Below, piece after piece: positions 9,310 to 18,610 of a DNA stretch of 31,336 bases. The notes under the pieces were generated by a model. It saw nothing but the letters and a program-made list of their open reading frames with translations, searched no databases and was not told the DNA's origin. Both the position numbers and the translations under genes were made by a program. The DNA is from DAOMOP01 sp035444405. Its GTDB lineage: Bacteria; Pseudomonadota; Gammaproteobacteria; Burkholderiales; Rhodocyclaceae. The DNA lies in the NCBI GenBank assembly GCA_035444405.1, contig DAOMOP010000025.1:1-31336 (forward strand), in the 5' to 3' direction. Positions within the stretch are counted from its first letter, which is position 1. Each line of letters begins with the position of its first letter.

Positions 9310-9936
9310 TCAGCCGCCGCGCGAGCGGCACGCCGGACGAGCCGACCCCACTCGGCGCGCGACCGCCTCGAGCCAGTCGTGATGCGCCTCCAGCCACTCG
9401 GCGAGCGAGGCGTGCCGGTTCGCGCCGGGCACCTCGTCGTGTGCGATGTCCTGGTCCTCGCCCTGGTCGATCCACGCCAAATGCTCGACGATCGCCGCCG
9501 CGTCGCTCAGGTGGCGCAGGCGGTCGTCGACGAAGGCGCGCGCACCGAGCCGCGTCAGCATCGGCCCCTTCGGCGCGAACGCCGAGCCGGTGCAGTACAG
9601 GCCGAAGTCGCGGATGCCCAGGCGCTCGAGGTTCGCGGCGCGCAGCGCGCGGTCGGCCGGGTCGATGCCGGTCACGAACGCGATCGGCAACCCGAGCGCC
9701 TGCACCGCGCGAAGCACCTCGGCCGCGCCCGGATAGGGGTTCAGGTCGCCCCACAGCCCGCGCGCCTCGAAGCGGCGCCACAGCCGCGCGACCGCCTCGT
9801 CGCTGAGCCCGAATCGTGGGCCGAAGCGGTAATTGCCGTTGAGCCGCTGCGGCCGCCGGCCCTCGAGCTCCTCGACGACATCGAGCACGCGGCTCTCGAG
9901 GTCGAGCACCACACCATCCACGTCGAACACGATCAT
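9310..9936 (-). CDS. HAD-superfamily hydrolase
   Basis: A 208-residue soluble phosphatase-like protein. It has the four HAD motifs: FDVDGVV (Asp5 nucleophile, Asp7 general acid), FVTG (Thr89), PKGPM (Lys123) and FVDDRL (Asp137-Asp138). A helical cap sits between motifs I and II, as in phosphoglycolate-phosphatase-like members. The substrate cannot be read from the sequence. The start at 9936 has AGGAG (minus strand, 9947-9951) upstream. The last 20 or so residues are Arg/Gly-rich and unlike the core. It converges with the helicase gene at 9228. In that 81-bp gap a short inverted repeat (GGCACG/CGTGCC, 9242-9261) may help termination. Divergent from the RecQ-family gene. Confidence 0.85.
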   Translation of the reverse strand: MIVFDVDGVVLDLESRVLDVVEELEGRRPQRLNGNYRFGPRFGLSDEAVARLWRRFEARGLWGDLNPYPGAAEVLRAVQALGLPIAFVTGIDPADRALRAANLERLGIRDFGLYCTGSAFAPKGPMLTRLGARAFVDDRLRHLSDAAAIVEHLAWIDQGEDQDIAHDEVPGANRHASLAEWLEAHHDWLEAVARRVGSARPACRSRGG

Positions 9937-9951
9937 TGCACTGCATCTCCT

Positions 9952-10234
9952 GGTCGAGCCGCGCGCCCGGCCCCATGCCGCCGGGCGCCACAGTTTCCGA
10001 GCTTACACGACCGGCCGACGGCAGGCACCCCGGATGCGGCCCACCGGTCGGCGCCCGATCGGGCGCAGCCATGACCACCACATCGCCCCGATGCAGCGCT
10101 GTGCGCCCCGGTGCGCCAGTGGACAATCTGCTGCCGGAATGCTCTTCTTGGCGTCCGCCAAACCGGGACGGCTTCACGCCTCTTGTGCGCAGCCTGTCCG
10201 CCGCCCAGGCGCGTTTCCACCTCGCACCGATTCG
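9952..10234. other. Intergenic stretch between divergent HAD and RecQ-family genes
   Basis: The 343 bp between the two starts are GC-rich on the HAD side and less so near 10230. Apart from the ribosome binding sites and the promoter candidate at 10235-10243, I see no gene, hairpin or repeat that I can support. Confidence 0.5.
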
Positions 10235-10243
10235 TGCTTAAAT
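10235..10243 (+). promoter_or_regulatory. Possible extended -10 promoter of the RecQ-family gene
   Basis: TGCTTAAAT has the TGn extension followed by TTAAAT (4 of 6 to TATAAT). TTTCCA at 10214-10219 is a possible -35 with an 18-bp spacer. It would give a leader of roughly 30 nt before the ATG at 10280. The same nine bases occur before the exported-protein gene at 13453. Confidence 0.4.
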
Positions 10244-10279
10244 GCTCCCGAATTTGACATCGGCATAACAGGGGCCCCC

Positions 10280-12328
<2,049 letters not shown>

Positions 12329-12786
12329 TCGTTGTGACATCGCGCCCCCCGGGACGATACGGGGCCACCCCCTGCACAGGTGCGAGGCGGCGCTAGCACC
12401 ATGCTCGATGCCCCACAGCGCCCCCCGGGCGGGACACCATTTCAAGGCGGTCGCCATCCGCGCGCACCACGCTCCTCCACACACCGCCTGGCCCGGCCCG
12501 TCGAACCCGCGCCACGGCACGGGACACACCGTCTCACCCGCCGCCTGCCTGCCCGCCTTCCGCCTACCAGCTACCTGCCAGCCGACCCAAACTGGCCTCC
12601 GATCCTGCCTGGCCTCCGATCCTGCCTGGCCACCTGCCTCAGTGCGCCAGCTCGTCCAGCCGCCGCTCGAGAAGCAGGGGCCGCGTCATCGTCCGGATCG
12701 CGACACAAGGCCTCGGAAGGCTATGCGGTCCGTTCGCGTCGGCGCAAGATGGTCAAGAAAGCGTTCAGCTTGTTTGTCGAAAAGCA
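12329..12786. other. 458-bp gene-free stretch at the left edge of the low-GC island
   Basis: No gene is supported here. The left two thirds are C-rich and repetitive (see the 17-bp tandem repeat). From about 12720 base composition falls towards that of the following island, so the junction with acquired DNA probably lies near here. A 20-codon ORF at 12749-12811 (MVKKAFSLFVEKHQWHLLMN) has protein-like codons but no ribosome binding site and may be a remnant of a truncated gene. Confidence 0.5.
12592..12631. repeat. Tandem repeat of a 17-bp unit, about 2.3 copies
   Basis: CTGGCCTCCGATCCTGC is repeated exactly at 12592-12608 and 12609-12625, with the first six bases repeated at 12626-12631. The surrounding sequence is C-rich with looser CTGCC-type repetitions. 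It is not in any gene I support. Confidence 0.8.
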
Positions 12787-13143
12787 TCAATGGCACCTGC
12801 TCATGAATTGAGCCGCTTGCTCACGCGTATAGAAACGATTGAGTCGCAAAAATCCCGCTACAAGCGTCGGTTTGAGGGCCGTTACCCGACCATCTGCTTC
12901 ACGCTTTACAACCAAGTCCAGAGGTAACCCATCCAGAAGGTGCATCGGTGCTGGAGCGCCGTTAGCAAAACAGGAGCGATAGACACACCCCGTTGTGGTA
13001 TCCAGGAAGGCCGGCACAAATCCCCCATTCCGGTTGTTCTGACTAACGCCACCAGTCGTAGCGAACTGCCGGTTCTCGAAGTCCAAGACTGCAGAAGTGT
13101 AACCGGCATCTCGGCAGTTCACGTTCAGCGCTAAGGTATTCAT
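12787..13143 (-). CDS. Conserved hypothetical protein
   Basis: A 118-residue soluble protein starting at 13143, where GAGG lies 6 nt upstream on the minus strand. Longer in-frame starts at 13155 and 13185 exist but are less well supported. No signal peptide or membrane segment. The core has a well-formed, non-repetitive pattern (FENRQFATTGGVS, GFVPAFLDTTTGCVY, HLLDGLPLDLVV, VAGFLRLNRFYTREQAA). I associate this pattern with uncharacterised proteins of proteobacterial accessory regions, from memory only. Function unknown. It has lower GC than recQ upstream and is the first gene of the 12.7-17.4 kb island, transcribed away from the exported-protein gene. Confidence 0.7.
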   Translation of the reverse strand: MNTLALNVNCRDAGYTSAVLDFENRQFATTGGVSQNNRNGGFVPAFLDTTTGCVYRSCFANGAPAPMHLLDGLPLDLVVKREADGRVTALKPTLVAGFLRLNRFYTREQAAQFMSRCH

Positions 13144-13452
13144 GGCCGACCTCATCTTCATAACCACATCCTCTATAATCATCATTTAACTCCATGGTTA
13201 TGAATCAGCGCGCAAGTCTCATGAAAATCCTGTGAATAATGTTTGTCGTTTATAGAGCAAAGGAAGTGGCCATCCAAGTTAACCAGCGCTTCATGAATGT
13301 GATTTCATAGATCTGCAGGTCTTTTCATCTTGACGCATACGAATGCGTGCTTCGATCATTATTCGATAAGTTCACTTTCATTTTCACTTGCTTAAATTGA
13401 CACTGACAGCAACGCCGCTGTCGAAACCCACAAGTGAAAAGGAACTGTCACC
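13144..13452. other. AT-rich divergent intergenic region of the island
   Basis: The 309 bp separate the conserved hypothetical (minus) from the exported-protein gene (plus). This is among the most AT-rich DNA in the window. It contains a perfect TATAAT at 13174-13179 (no matching -35), a small hairpin ACGCAT-ACGA-ATGCGT (13333-13348), two TTCGAT copies (13351-13356 and 13362-13367), and the promoter candidate at 13371-13397. Confidence 0.5.
13371..13397 (+). promoter_or_regulatory. Promoter with hexamer direct repeats upstream of the exported-protein gene
   Basis: Three head-to-tail hexamers, TTCACT-TTCATT-TTCACT (13371-13388), directly precede an extended -10 TGCTTAAAT (13389-13397). The repeats cover where a -35 box would lie, and no good -35 is present. 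This is how promoters activated by OmpR/PhoB-type regulators look. The OmpR-type regulator at 14135 is an obvious candidate binder, but that link is inference. Confidence 0.45.
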
Positions 13453-13878
13453 ATGAACACCTCGAAAAACATGCTCGTCGCAGCCATCGTTTCGTCCGGA
13501 CTCATTTTCTCGAGCGCCGGCCATGCAAACGAGTATGTCCGCGAAGTTGATTATCAACTTGCTGCAGTGGCCAGCGGCCAGTATGTGACGTATCAACATA
13601 TAGGCCGCCTGCAGCGCGGTCGCGCCCACACGTTGAATATCTACCTGCACGGTGGCGTGCCCTACACGATTTACGGAAGATGTGATCGTGACTGCGTCGA
13701 TATGGATCTTGAACTTCGTGATGAGAATAACAACCCCATCGATTGGGATCTGGACATGGATGCTATCCCAGTGGTTGTAAATACTCCTAGTTGGTCAGGT
13801 CCATTCACGCTGAAAGTCACTATTCCGGACTGCAGGGCCAACTGGTGCACTTACGGAGTCGTTGCAGTTGCACAGTGA
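13453..13878 (+). CDS. Exported protein, PPC-like beta-sandwich
   Basis: A 141-residue precursor with a classical signal peptide: Lys at residue 5, hydrophobic core LVAAIVSSGLIFSS, likely cleavage after AGHA at residue 25. The mature part of about 116 residues looks all-beta, with GRAHTLNIYLHGGVPYTIYG and a C-terminal GPFTLKVTIPDC. Four Cys (77, 81, 127, 132) could form two disulfides in the periplasm or outside. The pattern resembles the bacterial pre-peptidase C-terminal (PPC) fold, without catalytic residues. AGGA at 13440-13443 supports the start. A perfect 34-bp palindrome follows the stop. It sits in the low-GC island beside the regulator and kinase genes and may be their target or ligand. 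Function unknown. Confidence 0.78.
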   Translation: MNTSKNMLVAAIVSSGLIFSSAGHANEYVREVDYQLAAVASGQYVTYQHIGRLQRGRAHTLNIYLHGGVPYTIYGRCDRDCVDMDLELRDENNNPIDWDLDMDAIPVVVNTPSWSGPFTLKVTIPDCRANWCTYGVVAVAQ

Positions 13879-13883
13879 GCAGA

Positions 13884-13917
13884 AAAGGCGCACGTGACCA
13901 TGGTCACGTGCGCCTTT
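13884..13917 (+). terminator. Perfect 34-bp palindrome, probable intrinsic terminator
   Basis: AAAGGCGCACGTGACC (13884-13899) is followed by its exact inverse complement around a central CCATGG, ending with CGCCTTT at 13917. It starts 5 nt after the stop of the exported-protein gene. The RNA would form an almost uninterrupted 15-16-bp stem. The U-tract is short (TTTGCT), and the reverse side has only AAAAGA, so it may terminate in both directions or act on mRNA stability. A protein-binding site is also possible. Confidence 0.65.
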
Positions 13918-14134
13918 GCTAATGGAATCGCGGTTCCGGCAGGCGCTTGCTTAGGACACTCAGCATCAGCAGGAGCTGTAGTGGAGCAGCGCCGAATCGG
14001 CAGGGGTTTGGCCGACAAATGCTGGTGCAGGTTGACTTTTTATGAAGAAATATGAAAACCACTTCCTGAAACGTGATCCAGCATGATACATATGCCTCGA
14101 AGGTGTCCATACCGCCACCCATCGGGGAAAGTTG

Positions 14135-14827
14135 ATGACGCGCATCCTGCTCGTCGAAGACGACGAACTACTTCGTGAGAACTTCTCAGAGCTACTGCGC
14201 GATGAGGGCTTTGAGGTAGAGGCGTGCGCGGATAGCGCGACGACACTGAAGCGCTTCGACCAGCCACTGCCGGATCTGGTCATCCTCGATATCACGCTCG
14301 GCAAGGAAACGGACGCCGGCTTTCGGCTCTGCAGCGAGCTGCGGAAGCGCTCGGAGACGATCCCGATCATCTTCTTCACCTCACACAGCAGCGATTTCGA
14401 CAAGATCTCCGGGATGCGCTTCGGCGTCGACGACTACCTGACCAAGGACGTCAGCCTGGATTACCTGGTCGTCCGCATCAAGACACTGCTTCGACGTATC
14501 GAGACGCTATCCGGCGCAAAGGCGGAACCGGAAAACGAACTGCGCCGCGGCGACCTGACGATCAACATGCACAGCCTCACCGCACGCTGGAAAGGCACAC
14601 CTCTCAAGCTCAGCCTGACCCAGCTCTGGATGCTTCATGCGCTGGCCAGCCATCCCGGTCATGTCAAGAGCTACGAGCAACTCATGAACGCCGCCAAGAT
14701 CACCGTAGAACCCAATACCATCGCGGCTCACATCAAGAACATTCGCAAGATCTTCCAGGACGTCGACTCCGGGTTTTCCGCCATACGGACCGAACGCAAC
14801 ATGGGGTACCGGTGGCTTTCCGACTGA
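14135..14827 (+). CDS. OmpR/PhoB-type response regulator
   Basis: A 230-residue two-component transcription factor. Receiver: acidic Asp9-Asp10, phospho-acceptor Asp52 (LVILDITLG), Thr82 and Lys104 (DDYLTKDVS). The winged-helix output domain covers about 130-230, with LTQLWMLHALASHPGHVKS, a recognition helix around NTIAAHIKNIRKIF and the terminal wing GYRW. In memory it is closest to regulators of the proteobacterial 'dedicated sortase' system, but no sortase gene is present. The ATG at 14135 has GGGGA upstream (14124-14128). A TTG one codon earlier is the alternative. It converges on the kinase gene, with 13 bp between the two stops. ATGAA copies at 14042 and 14052, 10 bp apart upstream, may be a self-binding site. 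Confidence 0.9.
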   Translation: MTRILLVEDDELLRENFSELLRDEGFEVEACADSATTLKRFDQPLPDLVILDITLGKETDAGFRLCSELRKRSETIPIIFFTSHSSDFDKISGMRFGVDDYLTKDVSLDYLVVRIKTLLRRIETLSGAKAEPENELRRGDLTINMHSLTARWKGTPLKLSLTQLWMLHALASHPGHVKSYEQLMNAAKITVEPNTIAAHIKNIRKIFQDVDSGFSAIRTERNMGYRWLSD

Positions 14828-14840
14828 TGGGCGTAAGGCG

Positions 14841-16244
14841 TCATGCCATGACGGGGAGCGCCACACGGAATTCTACCCCTACAATGTCCGAACGATTTCG
14901 TGCTTCCACACGGCCACCGTAGCGCTCGGCAATCAGCTTGACCATGTACAACCCGATTCCAAGATGGCCATCAGAGTTCGCTTGGTCACGAAAAGAACTG
15001 AATGGCTCAAAGATGGTCAGCGTGTCGAATATTGGGGGGCCTTTGTTGATGACCTTGATCACTGCGCGAGCCTTGTTTCGACGACAACACATGACAATTT
15101 CAGTACCTGCGTCTGCATGGTCAACCGCGTTGGAAACAAGGTTGTCAAGCATCTCGATAAAACGTTCCGCCTGGCCGCTTACAATCAATTCCTCGCCATC
15201 GGTGTCAAGTGTAAAAGCCTGCTTTGGGTAAATTGTTCGGTAGGTGGCTAGCTGCTCTTGCACCAAGCTCTGTAGCCGTACGGCTTCCGTTTTTTCCTTC
15301 ATCAACGTCGATTCGATACTAGTGGCTTCGCTGACGCTCTCCAGAAGCGCACCGATGACACGAAGCGCCTGCCGGGCTCGGGCCAGATACTCGTCGTTCT
15401 CCTGAATGTTGGATCGGCGCTGGAGCAGCATCAGCGAGGTGGTCGCCCCCACCAGCGCGTTGCGCAACTCATGGCGAAGAAATCGCGCCATCTGCTCGAG
15501 CCATTGGATGCGTCGTTGCTCAGCTTGTCGGCGGCGTTCGAGTTCCCGCTTCTGGCGCTCGACCTCGACGGTGCGTCGTGCCAGCCTCAGCTCGGCAAGT
15601 TTGCGCAGCCGGAAAGACCCGTATCGCCAATAGAGCGCGATTATCCCCAGCACCACTGCACTCAGTGGCAAGGTCATCAACGCCAGCAACGGCAGCGATT
15701 CGGCGGCCGGGTAGCCGGTAATCAAGGCGACGATGACTGGAAGGGTGAGCGAAAATGCAGCGAGGCCAAACTGCTGAACCGGCTTGAGTGGCGCGATCGC
15801 GAACAGGATGAGATTAGCAAGCGTATAGCTCGGGAGATGAGCCGGCTGACCATGGGTAAGGCCAAGCTGCAACCCCTCGCAGGCCAGAACTCCCGACGCG
15901 CTCAGCAACGCGAGGCGCTGGGCGTCGGAGGTCGTCAAGCGCCCACGCGCACGGACCAGCAAGTAAAGGGCTGCACAAACCCCCAGCACGATCGGAGCCA
16001 CGACCAGGACAGGCGCGAAATACTCTGGTGCATATCCCAGCGCAATCGCGGCAGCATGAAAGCCATCCAAGGCATACTTGAGATGGGAAACAAGTGTTAC
16101 AGTCCATAACGCGATCGCGGCGGCGCTGGCCCACTTCAAGAGACAGAGGTGGTCCTGAATGAAGGTTGCCGCATGCCGCGGACGGCCGGTGACGGCGATG
16201 CCCCGACAACTGATGGAATAAAGGTGTCGCCCGAAAGCTAGCAT
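14841..16244 (-). CDS. Membrane sensor histidine kinase
   Basis: A 467-residue kinase. About six hydrophobic helices lie between residues 37 and 206 with only short loops, so the sensor is probably intramembrane and has no large periplasmic domain. A basic coiled-coil linker (210-250) leads to the H-box RFLRHELRNAL with His258, N-box DNLVSNAVDHA (Asn372), F-box FEPFSSF and G2 box GHLGIGLYMV. The G1 box reads VINKGPPI, with Asn in place of the usual Asp, which is seen in other functional kinases. The start at 16244 is strongly supported by GGAGGA (TCCTCC on plus, 16252-16257). It lies tail to tail with the response regulator, its presumed partner. The signal is unknown. Confidence 0.9.
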   Translation of the reverse strand: MLAFGRHLYSISCRGIAVTGRPRHAATFIQDHLCLLKWASAAAIALWTVTLVSHLKYALDGFHAAAIALGYAPEYFAPVLVVAPIVLGVCAALYLLVRARGRLTTSDAQRLALLSASGVLACEGLQLGLTHGQPAHLPSYTLANLILFAIAPLKPVQQFGLAAFSLTLPVIVALITGYPAAESLPLLALMTLPLSAVVLGIIALYWRYGSFRLRKLAELRLARRTVEVERQKRELERRRQAEQRRIQWLEQMARFLRHELRNALVGATTSLMLLQRRSNIQENDEYLARARQALRVIGALLESVSEATSIESTLMKEKTEAVRLQSLVQEQLATYRTIYPKQAFTLDTDGEELIVSGQAERFIEMLDNLVSNAVDHADAGTEIVMCCRRNKARAVIKVINKGPPIFDTLTIFEPFSSFRDQANSDGHLGIGLYMVKLIAERYGGRVEARNRSDIVGVEFRVALPVMA

Positions 16245-16275
16245 GGCATCGTCCTCCAGCCACGAGGGTCGCTAC
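16245..16275. promoter_or_regulatory. 31-bp head-to-head gap holding two opposed ribosome binding sites
   Basis: TCCTCC (16252-16257) is the kinase Shine-Dalgarno on the minus strand, and AGGG (16265-16268) serves the outer-membrane protein on the plus strand. There is no room for either promoter in the gap. Both genes' promoters must lie inside the neighbouring coding sequence, giving overlapping, opposed 5' transcripts. Confidence 0.7.
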
Positions 16276-17370
16276 ATGGACTCAGTACGCCGTTTATTAC
16301 GGTGTAGCATACTCCTTACGGGTGCGTCCCTAGGCGTCATGGCGTCTGGTCACGCTATCGCCGGTCTGGCCGAGAAACCGTTCCTGCTGCGGCTTTCGCT
16401 ATCGCTGAATCGCTCCAGCAACTTCTCCGATACCGCCGCGCGGCAGGCGTCGGCCGCTTTTCCCGGCGGTTCATCGGTGAACCCTGCTGGCGTCGACTGG
16501 CGGTCATCGAAGGAAACGCCATCGTCCTCGGGCTCATTGACCAACATCCAGATCTTCAGCGAGAGCGGGGCGCGGGCGACGGCCACGGCAGGCACCCTCA
16601 CTGTGCCACGCCCGTCAGCGGGTACGCTTTCGATCGCCTACGCCAGGACCGATACGATCGATCGGAGCGCGCGGCAAGGACTGGCCAACAATCTGCGCTC
16701 GAATGAATTTTTTGCTGGATATGGTCGGCGCGTTGCCGATGACCGCGCATTTGGTGCAAAGCTGCGGCTGACCGACAGTGTGCTCAACGAGCAGTTTTTC
16801 GTACCGCCCGTTGATGGCCTGCCACTGCAATCCAAGGTCAAGGCCAGAAGCATCGATGCCGCCCTGGGCGTGCTTTCCGAACCTCGCCCGGGTTGGTTCA
16901 CTGGCGCAGTTGTCGCCGCGGGCTGGTCTAGTGCCAACGTCAGCATTCGGAACCTGACACCGTTGCCGGCGCCACCCTTCGGCTTGTTGCCGGCGGGCTC
17001 GATACTCGAGCGCTTCAATGACGACGTGCGCACTTTCGGCGTGCACGTCGGGACGGGTTACGCACCTGATCGCAGGCATGGGATTTTCCTGGACGCGCAG
17101 TATCTGATGGTGAAGAGCAAGCGTGGTGGGTCGGCCGAAGTTGGTCGCATCGCGGCCGGCCTCGACCTCCGCGCTGGTGAATCGGTCGTGTTTCGGACCG
17201 GCGTAGGCATCGATAGCGAGAAGGAGGTGACGTTGAGCATCGGAGCGCGTTATCAGGGCTTCAAGGATGTCGTGATCGATGTGGCGTATCAGCACAACTC
17301 GCAGCCTGAAGTGAAGCGTGAGTTTGGCCGGTTTGATCTGTTGAGCGCATCGCTCAATGTTCGATTTTGA
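16276..17370 (+). CDS. Predicted outer-membrane beta-barrel protein
   Basis: A 364-residue precursor. Signal peptide MDSVRRLLRCSILLTGASLG..., probable cleavage after HAIAG (about 29). The rest consists of alternating amphipathic strands (RSIDAALGVLSE, FGVHVGTGYAP, HGIFLDAQYLMVKSK, VTLSIGARYQG, VIDVAYQHNS). The chain ends LLSASLNVRF, and a terminal Phe on an amphipathic strand is the beta-signal recognised by the BAM assembly machinery. Residues about 45-110 are Ser/Thr-rich and may be a loop or plug. No specific porin or transporter family recognised. The start at 16276 has AGGG 7 nt upstream. An in-frame ATG at 16243 would overlap the kinase start and place extra hydrophilic residues before the signal peptide. 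Divergent from the kinase. Confidence 0.8.
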   Translation: MDSVRRLLRCSILLTGASLGVMASGHAIAGLAEKPFLLRLSLSLNRSSNFSDTAARQASAAFPGGSSVNPAGVDWRSSKETPSSSGSLTNIQIFSESGARATATAGTLTVPRPSAGTLSIAYARTDTIDRSARQGLANNLRSNEFFAGYGRRVADDRAFGAKLRLTDSVLNEQFFVPPVDGLPLQSKVKARSIDAALGVLSEPRPGWFTGAVVAAGWSSANVSIRNLTPLPAPPFGLLPAGSILERFNDDVRTFGVHVGTGYAPDRRHGIFLDAQYLMVKSKRGGSAEVGRIAAGLDLRAGESVVFRTGVGIDSEKEVTLSIGARYQGFKDVVIDVAYQHNSQPEVKREFGRFDLLSASLNVRF

Positions 17371-17429
17371 CGGTTTGAAGTCTCCAGCAAGAATCCCAGC
17401 GAAAGGAACGCGATACATACTCCGACTCC

Positions 17430-18035
17430 ATGACCACCGACCCACGCCAGTTCGCCCCCGCCACCGCTCGCAACCGGGATTTCATCCTGGCCATCCTGCG
17501 GCGCGCGCTGCCGCCGCGCGGCACCGTGCTCGAGATCGGCAGCGGCACCGGTGAGCATGCGGTGTATTTCGCCGCGCAGCTCGCGCACCTCGTGTGGCAG
17601 CCGAGCGATCGCGATCCGGACGCGCTCGCGTCGATCCGCGCGTGGATCGCACACAGCGGCCTGCCGAACGTGCGCGAACCGCTCGTGCTCGACGTCACGA
17701 CCGCCCCCTGGCCGCTCACGCAGGCCGACGCAGTGGTCGCGATCAACGTGCTGCACTACTCGCCGTGGGAGAGCACGCCGGCGCTCCTCGCCGGTGCCGC
17801 ACGCGTTCTGCCGCCCGGCGGCGTGCTGTACTGCTACGGCGCCTACCGGCGCGGCGGCCGCCATACCGCGCCGAGCAACGCGGCCTTCGACGCATGGCTG
17901 AAGGACATCGATCCGCGCTTCGGCGTGCGCGACCTCGAGGCGGTCGAGGCCGAGGCCGCCGCGCACGCGCTGCGGCTCGACGAGGTCGTCACAATGCCGG
18001 CGAACAATTTCAGCCTGGTTTTCAGGCGCGCCTGA
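17430..18035 (+). CDS. DUF938-family SAM-dependent methyltransferase
   Basis: A 201-residue soluble class I methyltransferase-like protein. Motif I is VLEIGSGTGEHAVYFA (33-48), followed by WQPSDRDP, VVAINVLHYSP (catalytic-strand region) and LPPGGVLYCYGAYRRGG. The N-terminal PATARNRDFIL and C-terminal MPANNFSLVF are typical of DUF938, a family of about 200 residues whose substrate is not known. High GC resumes at this gene, marking the right edge of the low-GC island. Only 59 bp separate it from the outer-membrane gene. The nearest purine-rich AAGGA (about 17404) is too far upstream to be a convincing ribosome binding site. Confidence 0.88.
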   Translation: MTTDPRQFAPATARNRDFILAILRRALPPRGTVLEIGSGTGEHAVYFAAQLAHLVWQPSDRDPDALASIRAWIAHSGLPNVREPLVLDVTTAPWPLTQADAVVAINVLHYSPWESTPALLAGAARVLPPGGVLYCYGAYRRGGRHTAPSNAAFDAWLKDIDPRFGVRDLEAVEAEAAAHALRLDEVVTMPANNFSLVFRRA

Positions 18036-18191
18036 GGTGCCGAAGCCGGCGATCAGGGGATTCGTACTGCGATCGCGCCTCCCGCGCTCGCCCGAATACG
18101 ATAGGATTGAACCCTCACGCCCTGAAGCCGTCGGAGCATGAAGCCGGCCCATCGCATGCCGCCCCGCTCCCCTGCGCCCCGGAACACGACG

Positions 18192-18596
18192 ATGATCAAG
18201 CTCCTCAAGCTCAAGACCCCGAACCAACGCCAGCTCGCGAAAGTCGCGAACCACACGTTCTTTGCGAGTGCCGCGCTACTGTTCGTCGTGCAGCAGGCCG
18301 TCCTGCAGCCCGCTCCCGAACCCGCCGACGCGACGATGATCGCGCAGGCGCTCAACCTGCAGCCGCGCACGCCGCCGCCGACCTACGATCTCGACCAGCT
18401 GTCCGGCAACGAACTCGAATCCGCCCCCTCGGGCGAGCTGCACATCGACGCAGCCGGCGTGGCGTCCGGGTTGATGCAGCTGGGCGTCTCGGGCACCGAA
18501 CTGCCCGCGAGCGGCCCGTCCGGCCCGGTCCTGACGCGCGAAGACGCGCCGGACCGCACTGCGCGCGCACAGCCGACGCGCGAGCGGCCCGAATAA
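18192..18596 (+). CDS. Small single-span membrane protein of unknown function
   Basis: A 134-residue protein beginning MIKLLKLKTPNQRQLAKVAN. A basic N-terminus is followed by one hydrophobic segment (FFASAALLFVVQQAVL, about 23-38) and an extended Pro/Ala/Asp-rich tail with no recognisable domain, so it is probably anchored in the inner membrane with the tail outside. An ATG at 18138 would add 18 residues (MKPAHRMPPRSP...). I prefer 18192 because the protein-like composition begins there, although neither start has a strong ribosome binding site. A strong hairpin follows the stop. Confidence 0.55.
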   Translation: MIKLLKLKTPNQRQLAKVANHTFFASAALLFVVQQAVLQPAPEPADATMIAQALNLQPRTPPPTYDLDQLSGNELESAPSGELHIDAAGVASGLMQLGVSGTELPASGPSGPVLTREDAPDRTARAQPTRERPE

Positions 18597-18610
18597 GGCT
18601 TTGAAGTTCT

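Noticed and set aside
10254..10259. A perfect TTGACA before the RecQ-family gene
   Set aside because: A -10 box 17 bp downstream would fall on the ribosome binding site and start codon, and the sequence there is GGGGCCCCC, so it cannot be the -35 of this gene.
12749..12811. A 20-codon ORF, MVKKAFSLFVEKHQWHLLMN
   Set aside because: No ribosome binding site or recognisable family. Possibly a remnant, but too short to call a gene.
13240..13311. A 23-codon ORF (MFVVYRAKEVAIQVNQRF...) in the AT-rich intergenic region
   Set aside because: No Shine-Dalgarno and of a length expected by chance in AT-rich DNA.
12329..13452. CRISPR array or insertion sequence at the island edge
   Set aside because: No regularly spaced repeats, no transposase and no terminal inverted repeats found in this stretch.
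14135..16244. A complete dedicated-sortase system
   Set aside because: The regulator and kinase resemble that system, but no sortase with a catalytic Cys and no LPXTG-like target is encoded in the window.
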